Assembly: GCA_028696495.1 (NCBI GenBank)
Contig: JAQVGY010000001.1
Location: 1-64,000 of the forward strand
Source: Atribacterota bacterium
Lineage (GTDB): Bacteria; Atribacterota; Phoenicimicrobiia; Phoenicimicrobiales; Stramentimicrobiaceae
Reading direction: 5' to 3'
DNA: 64,000 nt
Part shown: one piece after another, positions 44,678 to 52,709 of the stretch
Layout of the letters: each line of letters opens with the position of its first letter
Position numbering within the stretch: position 1 is the first letter of the stretch
Translations under genes and position numbers: made by a program
The notes under the pieces: generated by a model
Told to the model about the DNA's origin: nothing
Database searches by the model: none
Seen by the model: only the letters and a program-made list of their open reading frames with translations

Positions 44678-44719
44678 ATAAAAAAATCCTACCTTAGAAT
44701 TTACTAATTAAGGAAGGAT
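44678..44719 (-). terminator. terminator/attenuator in the rplJ leader
   Basis: ATCCTTCCTTA and TAAGGTAGGAT (44709-44719 with 44686-44696) pair over 11 positions with one mismatch, followed on the minus strand by seven T residues and ATTTAT. It lies between the candidate rplJ promoter and rplJ. It could end the rplKA transcript and also act as an L10-responsive attenuator, as known for rplJL in Bacillus. Confidence 0.75.
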
Positions 44720-44755
44720 ATTTTCCCGAATTCCTGAGCAGGCTGTTTTTGGACA

Positions 44756-44784
44756 ATTATACCTCAGAGATTTTATCAAATCAA
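44756..44784 (-). promoter_or_regulatory. candidate rplJL promoter
   Basis: TTGATT (44779-44784) and a perfect TATAAT (44756-44761) are 17 bases apart on the minus strand. It would start a transcript near 44749 that passes through the attenuator hairpin before rplJ. The -35 box matches four of six positions. Confidence 0.6.
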
Positions 44785-44846
44785 ATCTTCTTGAAAGTAC
44801 CTGCCATCTAAGGATTAATAAAAAATATTTTTTTAAGGAATACCTT

Positions 44847-45557
44847 CTATCTTTTTTCAACCTCACTTAATAATTTCATGGTATCCAATTTAATACCTGG
44901 ACCCATGGTAGAAGAGATTGCAACAGTTAATAAATAACGACCCTTTGAAGTGGGGGGCTTTGCCTTTAAAACAGCCTCCAAAAGGGAATAAAAATTATCA
45001 ATGAGCTGCTCATCGGTAAACTCTATCTTACCTAAAACTGAATGAACAATACCAAAACGATCTGCTCTATATTCAACTTTCCCCTTTTTTACTGATAATA
45101 CAGCATTTTTAATATCAAAAGTAACCGAACCAAGTTTAGGATTGGGCATTAAACCCCGAGGTCCTAAGATACGACCTAATTTCCCTACCACCTTCATCAT
45201 ATCAGGAGTAGCTATAACTGCATCAAAATCTGTCCAGCCGCCTTGAATTTTTTCTGCTAATTCATTACCCCCAACATAATCTGCTTCCGCCTCTTCTGCT
45301 TCCTTTGCCTTTTCCGCTTCTGCAAACACCAAAACCCTGCTCTGTTTACCTGTGCCATGTGGTAATTCTACTGCACCTCTTACCTGCTCTTCCGAGCGTC
45401 GGGTGTTAATACCTAAACGTATCGCTACATCTATAGTCTCAGTAAATTTAGCCCAGCTGAGCTCTTTAGCAAGTTTTATTGCCTCTTCAATTGTGTATAA
45501 TTTTGTTTTATCAAATTTATTTAAGCTTTCTGAAAATTTTTTTCCTCTGTTTTTCAA
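44847..45557 (-). CDS. rplA: 50S ribosomal protein L1
   Basis: L1 forms the mobile stalk at the E site and often represses its own mRNA. The 236-residue protein has the conserved KLGRILGPRGLMPNPKLGSVT segment (in part, about residues 127-147) and VEYRADRFGIVHS. The start is TTG with AAGGAGGAAAACTGG upstream. A hairpin that may be an L1-binding site lies just ahead of its ribosome site. Confidence 0.98.
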   Translation of the reverse strand: MKNRGKKFSESLNKFDKTKLYTIEEAIKLAKELSWAKFTETIDVAIRLGINTRRSEEQVRGAVELPHGTGKQSRVLVFAEAEKAKEAEEAEADYVGGNELAEKIQGGWTDFDAVIATPDMMKVVGKLGRILGPRGLMPNPKLGSVTFDIKNAVLSVKKGKVEYRADRFGIVHSVLGKIEFTDEQLIDNFYSLLEAVLKAKPPTSKGRYLLTVAISSTMGPGIKLDTMKLLSEVEKR

Positions 45558-45572
45558 CCAGTTTTCCTCCTT

Positions 45573-45600
45573 GTGGTAATTATGGATTATATCCTCCCAC
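45573..45600 (-). promoter_or_regulatory. possible L1-binding hairpin ahead of rplA
   Basis: In the rplK-rplA gap the RNA reads GTGGGAGGAT ... ATTACCAC. The ends pair GTGG/CCAC, with an inner GGAT/ATCC pairing, directly before the rplA ribosome site. Related rplK-rplA spacers in Firmicutes, as I recall them, have a similar GTGGGAGG...CCAC element thought to bind L1. The assignment rests on position and this partial resemblance. Confidence 0.4.
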
Positions 45601-45652
45601 TTTTTTAAATACAGTATTTTCTCTATTTTTTAATATTATTATTTTTATAAGA

Positions 45653-46075
45653 TTATTCTACTTCTATACCCATACTGCGTATGGTGCCTTCCACAATCTT
45701 CATGGCACTTTCTATATCATGTGCATTTAAATCTGACATTTTCACTTCCGCAATTTCTTTTACTTTATTCCGATTTATTTTAGCAACTTTGATTTTATGA
45801 GGTTCTGAAGAACCTTTTTCTACTTTGGCAGCTTCTTTTACTAAAAAAGAGACCGGGGGTTTTTTACAAATAAAATCAAAAGTCCTGTCTTGATAAACCG
45901 TTATTATTACAGGAATGATAGTACCAATATCCTGTTTAGTCCTCTCATTGAATGCTTTGCAGAATTCCATTATGTTTAGACCATGCTGTCCCAGAGCCGG
46001 ACCAACCGGCGGTGCCGGGTTTGCTGCTCCAGCAGGAATCTGTAGCTTAATATTTGCAATTATTTTTTTTGCCAT
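45653..46075 (-). CDS. rplK: 50S ribosomal protein L11
   Basis: L11 forms the stalk base with L10 and modulates factor GTPase activity and RelA sensing. The 140-residue protein has the proline-rich hinge PAGAANPAPPVGPALGQHGLN (in part) and the C-terminal RNA-binding part with MKIVEGTIRSMGIEVE. It follows nusG by 125 bases with no clear promoter between, and precedes rplA. Confidence 0.98.
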   Translation of the reverse strand: MAKKIIANIKLQIPAGAANPAPPVGPALGQHGLNIMEFCKAFNERTKQDIGTIIPVIITVYQDRTFDFICKKPPVSFLVKEAAKVEKGSSEPHKIKVAKINRNKVKEIAEVKMSDLNAHDIESAMKIVEGTIRSMGIEVE

Positions 46076-46200
46076 TTAAAATTACACCTCTTAATGCTCT
46101 ATTTTAGAAACACTCCTTCTTTTGTCTTACACTGAATCTCTTATCTGTTAATTCAAATAATTCAGTAAAACAATAACGCTAAATGATAAGGTTCTCTTAT

Positions 46201-46770
46201 CTAATACTTTTCTACATCACCAAATTCTAACTCTACTGAAGTTTCTCGACCAAAAATAGTTAAGAAAACTTTTAACTTGCCCCTCTGAGTATCAATTTCG
46301 TTTACTTTTCCAGTATATCCAGTAAAAGGACCTGTAATTATATTAACACTGCTACCAATATCAAGGTCAATCTTTGGCTTTTTCTCGCCTTTACCCATCT
46401 GTTTTAATATATTTTCTATTTCATACTCTTGCAAGGCAATGGGTTTCCCCCCGGAACCTACAAATCTAGTAACTCCGGGAGTATTTCTAACGGCATACCA
46501 TGATTCATTGTTCAATTTCATTAAAACAACTACATATCCGGGAAATACTTTTTTCTGTACATACCTTTTTTTACCAGATTTTGTCTCTAATATTCTTTCT
46601 GTGGGTATTAATACGTTGAATATCTGGTCTTCCATACCCATAGATTTAACCCGTTGTTCAAGGTTTGCTTTAACTTTATTTTCATATCCGGAATAGGTAT
46701 GGACAACATACCATTTCTTTTCTTCGATAGATTTTATTATCTTAACTCCCCCTCCCGATGGGGCCTTCAA
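46201..46770 (-). CDS. nusG: transcription termination/antitermination factor NusG
   Basis: NusG binds RNA polymerase and links it to Rho or to the ribosome. The NGN domain starts at EEKKWYVVHTYSGYENKVK, and a C-terminal KOW domain (ITGPFTGYTGKVNEID) follows. The start is unclear: the only upstream start codon is a TTG at 46770 with no ribosome site, while a strong GGGAGGGGGAG lies inside the frame, followed by ATA codons and no ATG, GTG or TTG. Either the TTG is used, giving about ten extra residues, or initiation is non-standard. Confidence 0.95.
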   Translation of the reverse strand: MKAPSGGGVKIIKSIEEKKWYVVHTYSGYENKVKANLEQRVKSMGMEDQIFNVLIPTERILETKSGKKRYVQKKVFPGYVVVLMKLNNESWYAVRNTPGVTRFVGSGGKPIALQEYEIENILKQMGKGEKKPKIDLDIGSSVNIITGPFTGYTGKVNEIDTQRGKLKVFLTIFGRETSVELEFGDVEKY

Positions 46771-46799
46771 TATAGTTTAATTTATAAGACTTATTCATA

Positions 46800-47000
46800 T
46801 TATTGTAAAATCAGAGCAACAACATGTGAAAAGAAAAGGTCAATTAATCCTAAATAGATGGCAACCAATACAACTGTTATCATTACTACAATAGTGCTAC
46901 TGATTAATTGTTTCCTATTGGGCCAGGTAACTTTTTTGAGTTCTGTTCTTGCTTCTTTAATAAAGCTGACTATTTTTTGAAAGAATTGACTAATTTTCAT
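46800..47000 (-). CDS. secE: protein translocase subunit SecE
   Basis: SecE clamps SecY in the translocon. The start is the ATG ending at 47000, preceded by AAAGGTGGAA. The upstream continuation of the frame runs into tRNA-Trp and is not coding. The 66-residue protein has the amphipathic segment KEARTELKKVTWPNRKQL and one C-terminal membrane helix (about residues 37-60), the minimal form common outside Proteobacteria. The rpmG-tRNA-Trp-secE-nusG order is widespread. Confidence 0.96.
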   Translation of the reverse strand: MKISQFFQKIVSFIKEARTELKKVTWPNRKQLISSTIVVMITVVLVAIYLGLIDLFFSHVVALILQ

Positions 47001-47039
47001 TTTCCACCTTTTCAGCACTATCCTTATTTTTAAGATATA

Positions 47040-47115
47040 TGGCAGGCCCGGCAGGATTTGAACCTGCAACCCCCGGATTTGGAGTCCGGTGCTCTCCCGT
47101 TAGAGCTACGGACCT
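47040..47115 (-). tRNA. tRNA-Trp (anticodon CCA)
   Basis: A complete 76-base cloverleaf with 3' CCA encoded. The acceptor pairs AGGTCCG with CGGGCCT, the anticodon loop is CTCCAAA (anticodon CCA), and the T arm contains GGTTCAAATCC. It lies between rpmG and secE, a conserved location, and is probably processed from their common transcript. Confidence 0.97.
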
Positions 47116-47166
47116 GCAAATTAATGGCCATGATTCTTTAAATCCCTAAAAAGTTAACAAAAAGTA

Positions 47167-47316
47167 TTATTTTGTCTCTTTGTGCAAAGTATGTTTTTTG
47201 CAAAATTTGCAATACTTATTTAAAGAAATCTTTGTGGTTGTATTTTTTTTGTTCTTATAACTATTGTAATTTCGATTATTACACTCTGAACAGGCTAATA
47301 CTATCCTATCTCTCAT
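47167..47316 (-). CDS. rpmG: 50S ribosomal protein L33 (zinc-binding form)
   Basis: This 49-codon gene encodes MRDRIVLACSECNNRNY and ends KKHTLHKETK, a clear L33. Cys9, Cys12, Cys36 and Cys39 form the zinc site. GAGG lies eight bases upstream of the ATG. It is the first gene of the rpmG-tRNA-Trp-secE-nusG-rplK-rplA unit, and a promoter lies about 40 bases upstream. Confidence 0.96.
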   Translation of the reverse strand: MRDRIVLACSECNNRNYNSYKNKKNTTTKISLNKYCKFCKKHTLHKETK

Positions 47317-47354
47317 CCTTATGTCCTCACTATCAGAGAAAATTTACGAAACTT

Positions 47355-47383
47355 AATTTAACATATTTTAACAAAGCTGTCAA
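47355..47383 (-). promoter_or_regulatory. rpmG-secE-nusG promoter
   Basis: A perfect TTGACA (47378-47383) and TAAATT (47355-47360) lie 17 bases apart on the minus strand, between the tuf terminator and rpmG. This would drive rpmG, tRNA-Trp, secE, nusG, rplK and rplA. Confidence 0.82.
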
Positions 47384-47470
47384 GCTATCATATTTTTATT
47401 TTTTTATAATACAGTCTTTTAAAAATACTGATTTCATCTGTTAATAAATTTATAAGTACAAAGATTACAA

Positions 47471-47503
47471 TAATAAGACTGGGGTAAAGCCCCAGTCTTA
47501 TTA
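47471..47503 (-). terminator. strong terminator after tuf copy 2
   Basis: TAATAAGACTGGGG and CCCCAGTCTTATTA form a perfect 14-bp stem with a five-base loop, 45 bases past the tuf stop. The G/C core and T-rich 3' side make this the strongest terminator in the window. Its symmetry would let it work on either strand. Confidence 0.92.
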
Positions 47504-47546
47504 TAAATTAAAATTCATCTGTTTTATCTACTATCTACTATTTTTC

Positions 47547-48774
47547 TCTTACCCAAGAATCTCAGTAACTACTCCTGCAGCTATGGTTCTTCCACCCTCT
47601 CGGATAGCAAAACGAACACCCTTTTCCATGGCAATGGGGGTGATTAATTCACTGGTAACAGTCAGGTTATCACCGGGCATAGCCATCTCTACACCTTCCG
47701 GAAGAGTGACTACACCGGTTACGTCGGTAGTCCTGAAATAGAACTGGGGACGGTAACCACTGAAGATAGAGGTATGTCTTCCACCCTCTTCTTTGGTAAG
47801 AATAATGACTTCTGCTTTAAATTTGGTATGTGGAGTTATACTACCCGGGGCAGCAATAACCTGGCCACGTCTAATCTCTTTCTTATCTACACCACGAAGG
47901 AGTATACCAACATTATCGCCGGCCTGAGCCTGGTCCAGTAATTTACGGAACATCTCTACACCTGTTGCTACTGTCTTTTTCGGTTTATCGCTCAAACCTA
48001 CTATCTCTACCTGATCACCGACTTTGATTATTCCACGTTCCACTCTGCCGGTAGCTACTGTTCCTCTACCTGTAATACTGAAGACATCCTCTACAGACAG
48101 GAGGAAGGGTTTGTCTATATCACGTACCGGGGTAGGAATATAGCTGTCTACCGCATCTAATAACTCCTGAATAGGTTTAAAAGCAGGGTCATCCGGGTTG
48201 GCTGGGTCGGCTTCCATAGCCTTAAGAGCAGAGCCTTTGATAACCGGTATGTCGTCACCAGGAAAATCATATTCACTGAGTAATTCTCTTACTTCCATTT
48301 CTACCAGGTCGATCAACTCAGGGTCATCTACCATATCAACTTTATTCAAGAAGACTACAATGTAGGGTACCCCTACCTGACGAGATAAGAGAATATGTTC
48401 TCTGGTCTGAGGCATAGGGCCATCGGCTGCTGAGACTACCAGAATTGCACCATCCATCTGGGCTGCACCGGTAATCATGTTTTTGACATAGTCAGCATGA
48501 CCGGGACAGTCAATATGGGCATAGTGCCTGTTTTCTGTCTCATATTCAGCATGGTATACCGAGATGGTAATTCCTCTGTCTCTCTCCTCAGGGGCACGGT
48601 CAATCTCATCAAAGGACTTGGCTGTGGCTAGTTTTTTACCTGATAGATATCTGGTAATTGCCGAGGTAAGAGTTGTTTTACCATGGTCAACATGTCCAAT
48701 AGTCCCTATATTCACATGTGGCTTTGTACGGACAAACTTTTCTTTAGCCATTTTGTTTTTTTCCTCCTTAAAAG
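47547..48774. repeat. tuf repeat, copy 2 (identical to 29997-31224)
   Basis: This is the second half of the exact direct repeat. The flanks diverge at once on both sides: rpsJ-side and fusA-side sequence at copy 1, terminator-side and tRNA-side sequence here. The shared tract is thus confined to the gene and its ribosome site. Confidence 0.93.
47549..48751 (-). CDS. tuf: elongation factor Tu (copy 2)
   Basis: Same 400-residue protein as the str-cluster copy, with identical DNA. The ATG ending at 48751 is preceded by AAGGAGGAAAAAAACAAA; twelve upstream in-frame codons are not supported. It lies directly downstream of three tRNA genes, as E. coli tufB lies downstream of thrU-tyrU-glyT-thrT, and ends at a strong terminator. 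Expression is therefore set by the tRNA promoter rather than the ribosomal cluster. Confidence 0.99.
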   Translation of the reverse strand: MAKEKFVRTKPHVNIGTIGHVDHGKTTLTSAITRYLSGKKLATAKSFDEIDRAPEERDRGITISVYHAEYETENRHYAHIDCPGHADYVKNMITGAAQMDGAILVVSAADGPMPQTREHILLSRQVGVPYIVVFLNKVDMVDDPELIDLVEMEVRELLSEYDFPGDDIPVIKGSALKAMEADPANPDDPAFKPIQELLDAVDSYIPTPVRDIDKPFLLSVEDVFSITGRGTVATGRVERGIIKVGDQVEIVGLSDKPKKTVATGVEMFRKLLDQAQAGDNVGILLRGVDKKEIRRGQVIAAPGSITPHTKFKAEVIILTKEEGGRHTSIFSGYRPQFYFRTTDVTGVVTLPEGVEMAMPGDNLTVTSELITPIAMEKGVRFAIREGGRTIAAGVVTEILG

Positions 48775-48866
48775 AATGCTTATTCAAATTATTTTTAATT
48801 CTTTTAATTAAAACGTTTATTATCTATTATTATCTCAATTAAGAGAGTTCAGGTCTAACCTAATTC

Positions 48867-48942
<76 letters not shown>

Positions 48943-48946
48943 AAAA

Positions 48947-49033
48947 TGGTGGGGAGGGAAGGATTCGAACCTTCGAAGGCGTTCAGCCAACGGATCTACA
49001 GTCCGCTCCATTTGGCCACTTTGGTACCTCCCC
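48947..49033 (-). tRNA. tRNA-Tyr (anticodon GUA)
   Basis: An 87-base class II tRNA with a long variable arm and encoded CCA. The anticodon loop CTGTAGA gives GTA, and the acceptor GGGGAGG pairs with CCTCCCC. It lies four bases upstream of tRNA-Thr(GGU). Confidence 0.97.
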
Positions 49034-49052
49034 GAAACAGTCTTTTCATCTT

Positions 49053-49128
49053 TGGAGCCGATGATCCGATTCGAACGGATGACCTGCTGATTACAAATCA
49101 GCTGCTCTACCAGCTGAGCTACACCGGC
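49053..49128 (-). tRNA. tRNA-Thr (anticodon UGU)
   Basis: A 76-base cloverleaf with encoded CCA. The acceptor starts GCCGGTG and the anticodon loop TTTGTAA gives TGT (ACA/ACG codons). It is first in the tRNA-tuf transcript, about ten bases after the predicted -10 box. Confidence 0.97.
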
Positions 49129-49138
49129 AACATAAAAC

Positions 49139-49167
49139 ATTATAATTATTTTTACAGCTCAAGTCAA
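49139..49167 (-). promoter_or_regulatory. tRNA-tuf operon promoter
   Basis: TTGACT (49162-49167) and a perfect TATAAT (49139-49144) lie 17 bases apart on the minus strand, immediately after the sigma-factor stop. The start site would fall just before the tRNA-Thr 5' end. This is among the best-matching promoters of the window. Confidence 0.9.
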
Positions 49168-49169
49168 TT

Positions 49170-49802
49170 TTATTTGTTAATAAACTCTAATTTCTTTTTG
49201 ATTCTTTGTATTGCATTATCAACACATTTGCTATTTTTTTGAATTTCAAAGGCAATATCTCTATATGTTTTCCCATCTAAATATGCCGATAATACTTTTC
49301 TCTCCAAATTGGATAAAACAGTATTCAATTTAGCTGTTAACTCTTGCAATCTCTCTTTACTCAAAAATATACTCATAGGGTCATTGATTTTTAAATCATC
49401 AACGATATCCAACAAAGTTCGACTATAGCCTTCCTCGTATTCAATTGGCTGATTCAAGGAAACACAACTATCAGGTGGTGTGCGTTTTTTTCTGGACGAT
49501 TTTTTTATGGCAGTAATAATCTGTCTCATGATACATATTTCAGCAAAAACACGGAAAGAAGTATATTTTGAATTATCATAATTTCTTACTGCTTTATATA
49601 ATCCGATCATTCCCTCTTGAATAATATCTTCTTTATCAGCTCCAATTAAGAAGTATGTTCTAGTCTTCATTCTCACCAGTTTTTTATATCTATTAATAAG
49701 GCAATACTCGGCAAGTGTATTCCCATTATTAGCCATGCTTACCAATAAAGCATCATCATATTTTTGATGAAAAATAAATGGTTTTTCTTTAAAAACAACC
49801 AA
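49170..49802 (-). CDS. sigH: SigH-type (Spo0H-like) RNA polymerase sigma factor
   Basis: A 210-residue sigma-70-family protein without region 1.1. The core-binding region 2 includes RTYFLIGADKEDIIQEGMIGLYKAVR (in part, about residues 48-73), almost the Bacillus SigH wording, and region 4 has LSNLERKVLSAYLDGKTYRDIA. The start is TTG with AGG about eleven bases upstream. The position between cysS and rpmG-secE-nusG matches sigH in Firmicutes, where it controls sporulation or competence genes. What it controls here is unknown. Confidence 0.9.
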   Translation of the reverse strand: MVVFKEKPFIFHQKYDDALLVSMANNGNTLAEYCLINRYKKLVRMKTRTYFLIGADKEDIIQEGMIGLYKAVRNYDNSKYTSFRVFAEICIMRQIITAIKKSSRKKRTPPDSCVSLNQPIEYEEGYSRTLLDIVDDLKINDPMSIFLSKERLQELTAKLNTVLSNLERKVLSAYLDGKTYRDIAFEIQKNSKCVDNAIQRIKKKLEFINK

Positions 49803-49946
49803 TATTAATATACCTGCTCAATCAATTTTTTTGTGGGTTTTTATTATATCTAAAAAGAGGTCGAGCTTTGAATAGAAAAGCAAGATTTTATTTAATAAGT
49901 CAATAATAAAAGATAATTCTATCATAAAACAAAAGATAGTTTTATA

Positions 49947-49976
49947 ATTATAGACTAATAATTAAAGCATAGTCAA
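49947..49976 (-). promoter_or_regulatory. sigH promoter
   Basis: TTGACT (49971-49976) overlaps the cysS stop, and a perfect TATAAT (49947-49952) follows after 18 bases on the minus strand. A leader of about 140 AT-rich bases precedes sigH. A second TATAAT at about 49845 lacks a -35 box and could mark an alternative-sigma start. Confidence 0.65.
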
Positions 49977-51400
49977 GATTTTTTCCAACGAACCCCTTCC
50001 TTAGTATCTTCAATTACTATACCCATATTCAATAATTTCACTCTGAGTTGATCTGCAGTTTCCCAATCTCTATTTTTTCTAGCTGTTTCTCTTGCATCTA
50101 TCAAATCTTCTATTTCTTTTCCCGGTAAACTTTCCTGGTTAGCTAAGATAGAAGAAAATTTCAGCCCTAAAATATGTGCTCCAAAATCCTCATAAAATCG
50201 TATAATTCTTTCTATGGTATCCTGATTTTTATATCCTGTCTTATTTAGATAAATATTTGTTTCTTTTGCCAGTAAAAATAGGGTGCTCAAAGCAACCGGG
50301 GTATTGAAATCATCATCCATTGCCTCAATAAATCTATTTTTCATTTTGTCTATCGTTTCATTCAATTTGTTACTATCTATATCTATCTCTTTGCTGGGAA
50401 GTTTCCTTTCAGATAAAAATTTAAGATTATAGATAAGATTATTCAGTGTTTCCATGCTATTTTTTGATTGTTCTATCTGTTCAATAGAATAATTTAAAGG
50501 ACTTCTATAATGGGCAGATAGTAGAAAATGTCTGATGACTGAACCATCGTATTTTTGAGATAATTCTCTTATGGTCAAAATATTTCCTAAGGATTTTGAC
50601 ATTTTTTTATTATCTATTTTCAAATAGCCATTGTGTAGCCAGTATCTGGCAAAAGTCTTTCCGCTTACCGCTTCGCTTTGTGCAATCTCATTCTCATGAT
50701 GTGGAAATATCAGATCCTCTCCTCCGGCATGAATATCAAAAGTCTCTCCAAGATATTTGGAGGACATCGCTGAACACTCTATATGCCATCCGGGACGCCC
50801 GGGACCCCAGGGGCTATCCCATTTCGGTTCACCTTCTTTGGCCCTCTTCCAAAGAACAAAATCATAGGGATTTTTCTTTCGTTCATCTATCTCTATCCTG
50901 GCTCCTGACTGTATTTCATCAATACTCTGTTTGGAGAGTTTCCCATAGTCCTTAAACTTGCTAACATCATAAAAAACATCTCCTTCAACTTCATAGGTAA
51001 AACCCTTCTCCTGTAACTGTTCAATAAATCTAATAATGTCCGGAATATGTTCAGTTGCCCGGGGATAGTGATCAGCCCTGCCAATATTTAAAAAATCAGC
51101 ATCCTGGAAGTATTCTCTAATAAATTTGTCAGCTACCTTATCATATGAAATTCCCATCTCTTTAGCTTTATTTATCACCTTATCATCGATATCGGTAAAA
51201 TTAGTGACATATACTACTTCGTATTTTTTATATCTCAAATACCTTCTTAATACTTCAAAGATTAGAAAAGGCCGGGCATTGCCAATATGAAAAAAATTAT
51301 ATACAGTCGGTCCACAAACATACATACCCACCCGTTTTTCATTAAGGGAAATGAACTCTTCTTTTTTCCTACTTAGAGTGTTGTATAATTTTAAACTCAA
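49973..51400 (-). CDS. cysS: cysteinyl-tRNA synthetase
   Basis: CysS charges tRNA-Cys. The class I signatures HIGN (38-41) and KMSKS (266-270) are present, with zinc ligands Cys29, Cys209, His234 and Glu238. The 475-residue length is normal. The start is TTG with AGGAAACAACA upstream. It follows the PIN-TRAM gene by 53 bases. Firmicutes genomes often have gltX, cysE, mrnC and rlmB around cysS; none of them is here. No T-box leader is present. Confidence 0.98.
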   Translation of the reverse strand: MSLKLYNTLSRKKEEFISLNEKRVGMYVCGPTVYNFFHIGNARPFLIFEVLRRYLRYKKYEVVYVTNFTDIDDKVINKAKEMGISYDKVADKFIREYFQDADFLNIGRADHYPRATEHIPDIIRFIEQLQEKGFTYEVEGDVFYDVSKFKDYGKLSKQSIDEIQSGARIEIDERKKNPYDFVLWKRAKEGEPKWDSPWGPGRPGWHIECSAMSSKYLGETFDIHAGGEDLIFPHHENEIAQSEAVSGKTFARYWLHNGYLKIDNKKMSKSLGNILTIRELSQKYDGSVIRHFLLSAHYRSPLNYSIEQIEQSKNSMETLNNLIYNLKFLSERKLPSKEIDIDSNKLNETIDKMKNRFIEAMDDDFNTPVALSTLFLLAKETNIYLNKTGYKNQDTIERIIRFYEDFGAHILGLKFSSILANQESLPGKEIEDLIDARETARKNRDWETADQLRVKLLNMGIVIEDTKEGVRWKKS

Positions 51401-51453
51401 TGTTGTTTCCTCACTTTTTCGTATATTTAAGTATCTAATTTAAAAACTAAAGA

Positions 51454-52587
51454 CTATTTTTTATAATTAGACTGTGCCTTTTTTTGAAAAGTAATATCCT
51501 GGTTCTTCTTATTAAGTCTTTCTTTTATTCGGCCAAAAATCATTCTCCCTGCAGGTGTCTGTAAAATACTGGTTACCGTTAATTTAACTTTTTCACCTAT
51601 GTTGCTCATCCCGTTTTCTACCACAATCATTGTTCCATCATCCAGATAGGCAACACCCTGACCGGATTCTTTACCCTCCTTAATTATCTGGGTTACTAAT
51701 TCTTCTCCGGGTAATATTATTGATTTTAAGGCATTTGCCAGATCATTAATATTTAAAACCGTTACATTCTCTAATTGAGCCAATTTATTTAAATTATAAT
51801 CATTGGTCAGTATTTTGGCATCTAATTCTTTGGCTAATTTTATTAATTTAGTATCAACAGTCTTTAATTCGGTATAGTCACGACTGATTATTTTTATTTT
51901 GTTAGTATGTACCTTATTTATTTTATTCAAAACATCTAAACCCCGTCTTCCTCTATTTCTTTTTAATGGTTCTGAAGAATCGGCTATAGCTTGTAATTCG
52001 TTTAATACAAAGCGGGGAATAATTAAAATTCCTTCTAAAAAATCAGTCTGAGAAATATCGGCTATCCTGCCATCAATAATGACACTGGTATCTAATATCT
52101 TCAATTGAGAATGAGAGCTTTTTTCTCTTTTTTTAAATCTTTCAATATTTTTTTTATAGAAATTAACGCTTTCTGCTCTTTTGCTCAACCCCAGGGTAAT
52201 TCCCAATAAACCGAGTGTTACATTAAGAATTATAGGTAAATAATTACCTATAAAGGGGATAAATGATAGTGAGTATGCTAATAAATTGGCAATAATCAAT
52301 CCGACAATTAAGCCTATTACGCCAGAAAGTATGTTCTGAGCAGGTATTTTTTGAAAATAGGTTATGATTCTTTTTCCGAAAAAATTTAATTTCTTATAAC
52401 TGAGAATAAACAATATAAATCCAAAAAAACTTCCTATAATAAATGATATAACAGGAATTAACCATTTGTGATCGGAAAATATGCTTAAGTTGTTTAAGAC
52501 TTTTGTACCAGGAATGAGTTCATAACCAAATATTCCTCCTGCCAGAATAAAGAGTGAACACATTATTTTTTTGGTTAAACCTGACAA
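51454..52587 (-). CDS. membrane-anchored PIN-TRAM domain protein (YacL family)
   Basis: Four hydrophobic segments (about residues 8-24, 42-62, 84-105 and 115-135) are followed by a PIN nuclease-like domain with acidic residues Asp166, Glu197 and Asp263, and a C-terminal TRAM domain (about 296-354, with DDGTMIVVENG). This is the layout of Bacillus YacL, whose exact substrate is not established. The start is TTG with GGAGG eight bases upstream. It lies between radA and cysS; disA, normally between radA and yacL, is missing. A promoter lies 123 bases upstream. Confidence 0.93.
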   Translation of the reverse strand: MSGLTKKIMCSLFILAGGIFGYELIPGTKVLNNLSIFSDHKWLIPVISFIIGSFFGFILFILSYKKLNFFGKRIITYFQKIPAQNILSGVIGLIVGLIIANLLAYSLSFIPFIGNYLPIILNVTLGLLGITLGLSKRAESVNFYKKNIERFKKREKSSHSQLKILDTSVIIDGRIADISQTDFLEGILIIPRFVLNELQAIADSSEPLKRNRGRRGLDVLNKINKVHTNKIKIISRDYTELKTVDTKLIKLAKELDAKILTNDYNLNKLAQLENVTVLNINDLANALKSIILPGEELVTQIIKEGKESGQGVAYLDDGTMIVVENGMSNIGEKVKLTVTSILQTPAGRMIFGRIKERLNKKNQDITFQKKAQSNYKK

Positions 52588-52709
52588 AATATTAACCTCC
52601 TCTATTCTTTTTTATTCTATGATGTTATCCAATATTACACTCCCCTCTTCACACACCTCCCATCAAAATAAAAATATTTAATAATATTTAAGAACACAAC
52701 ATTTACCAA

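Noticed and set aside
47001..47069. N-terminal extension of secE
   Set aside because: The extra 23 codons run into the tRNA-Trp gene, and the ATG at 47000 has AAAGGTGG directly upstream.
29997..48774. The two tuf copies as ends of a mobile element
   Set aside because: The repeats coincide exactly with a gene and its ribosome site. There are no transposase genes or target duplications, and the DNA between is essential core genes.
49840..49850. Second sigH promoter with TATAAT only
   Set aside because: No -35 box fits upstream, and single AT-rich -10 matches are common in this DNA. It is noted only as a possible alternative-sigma start.
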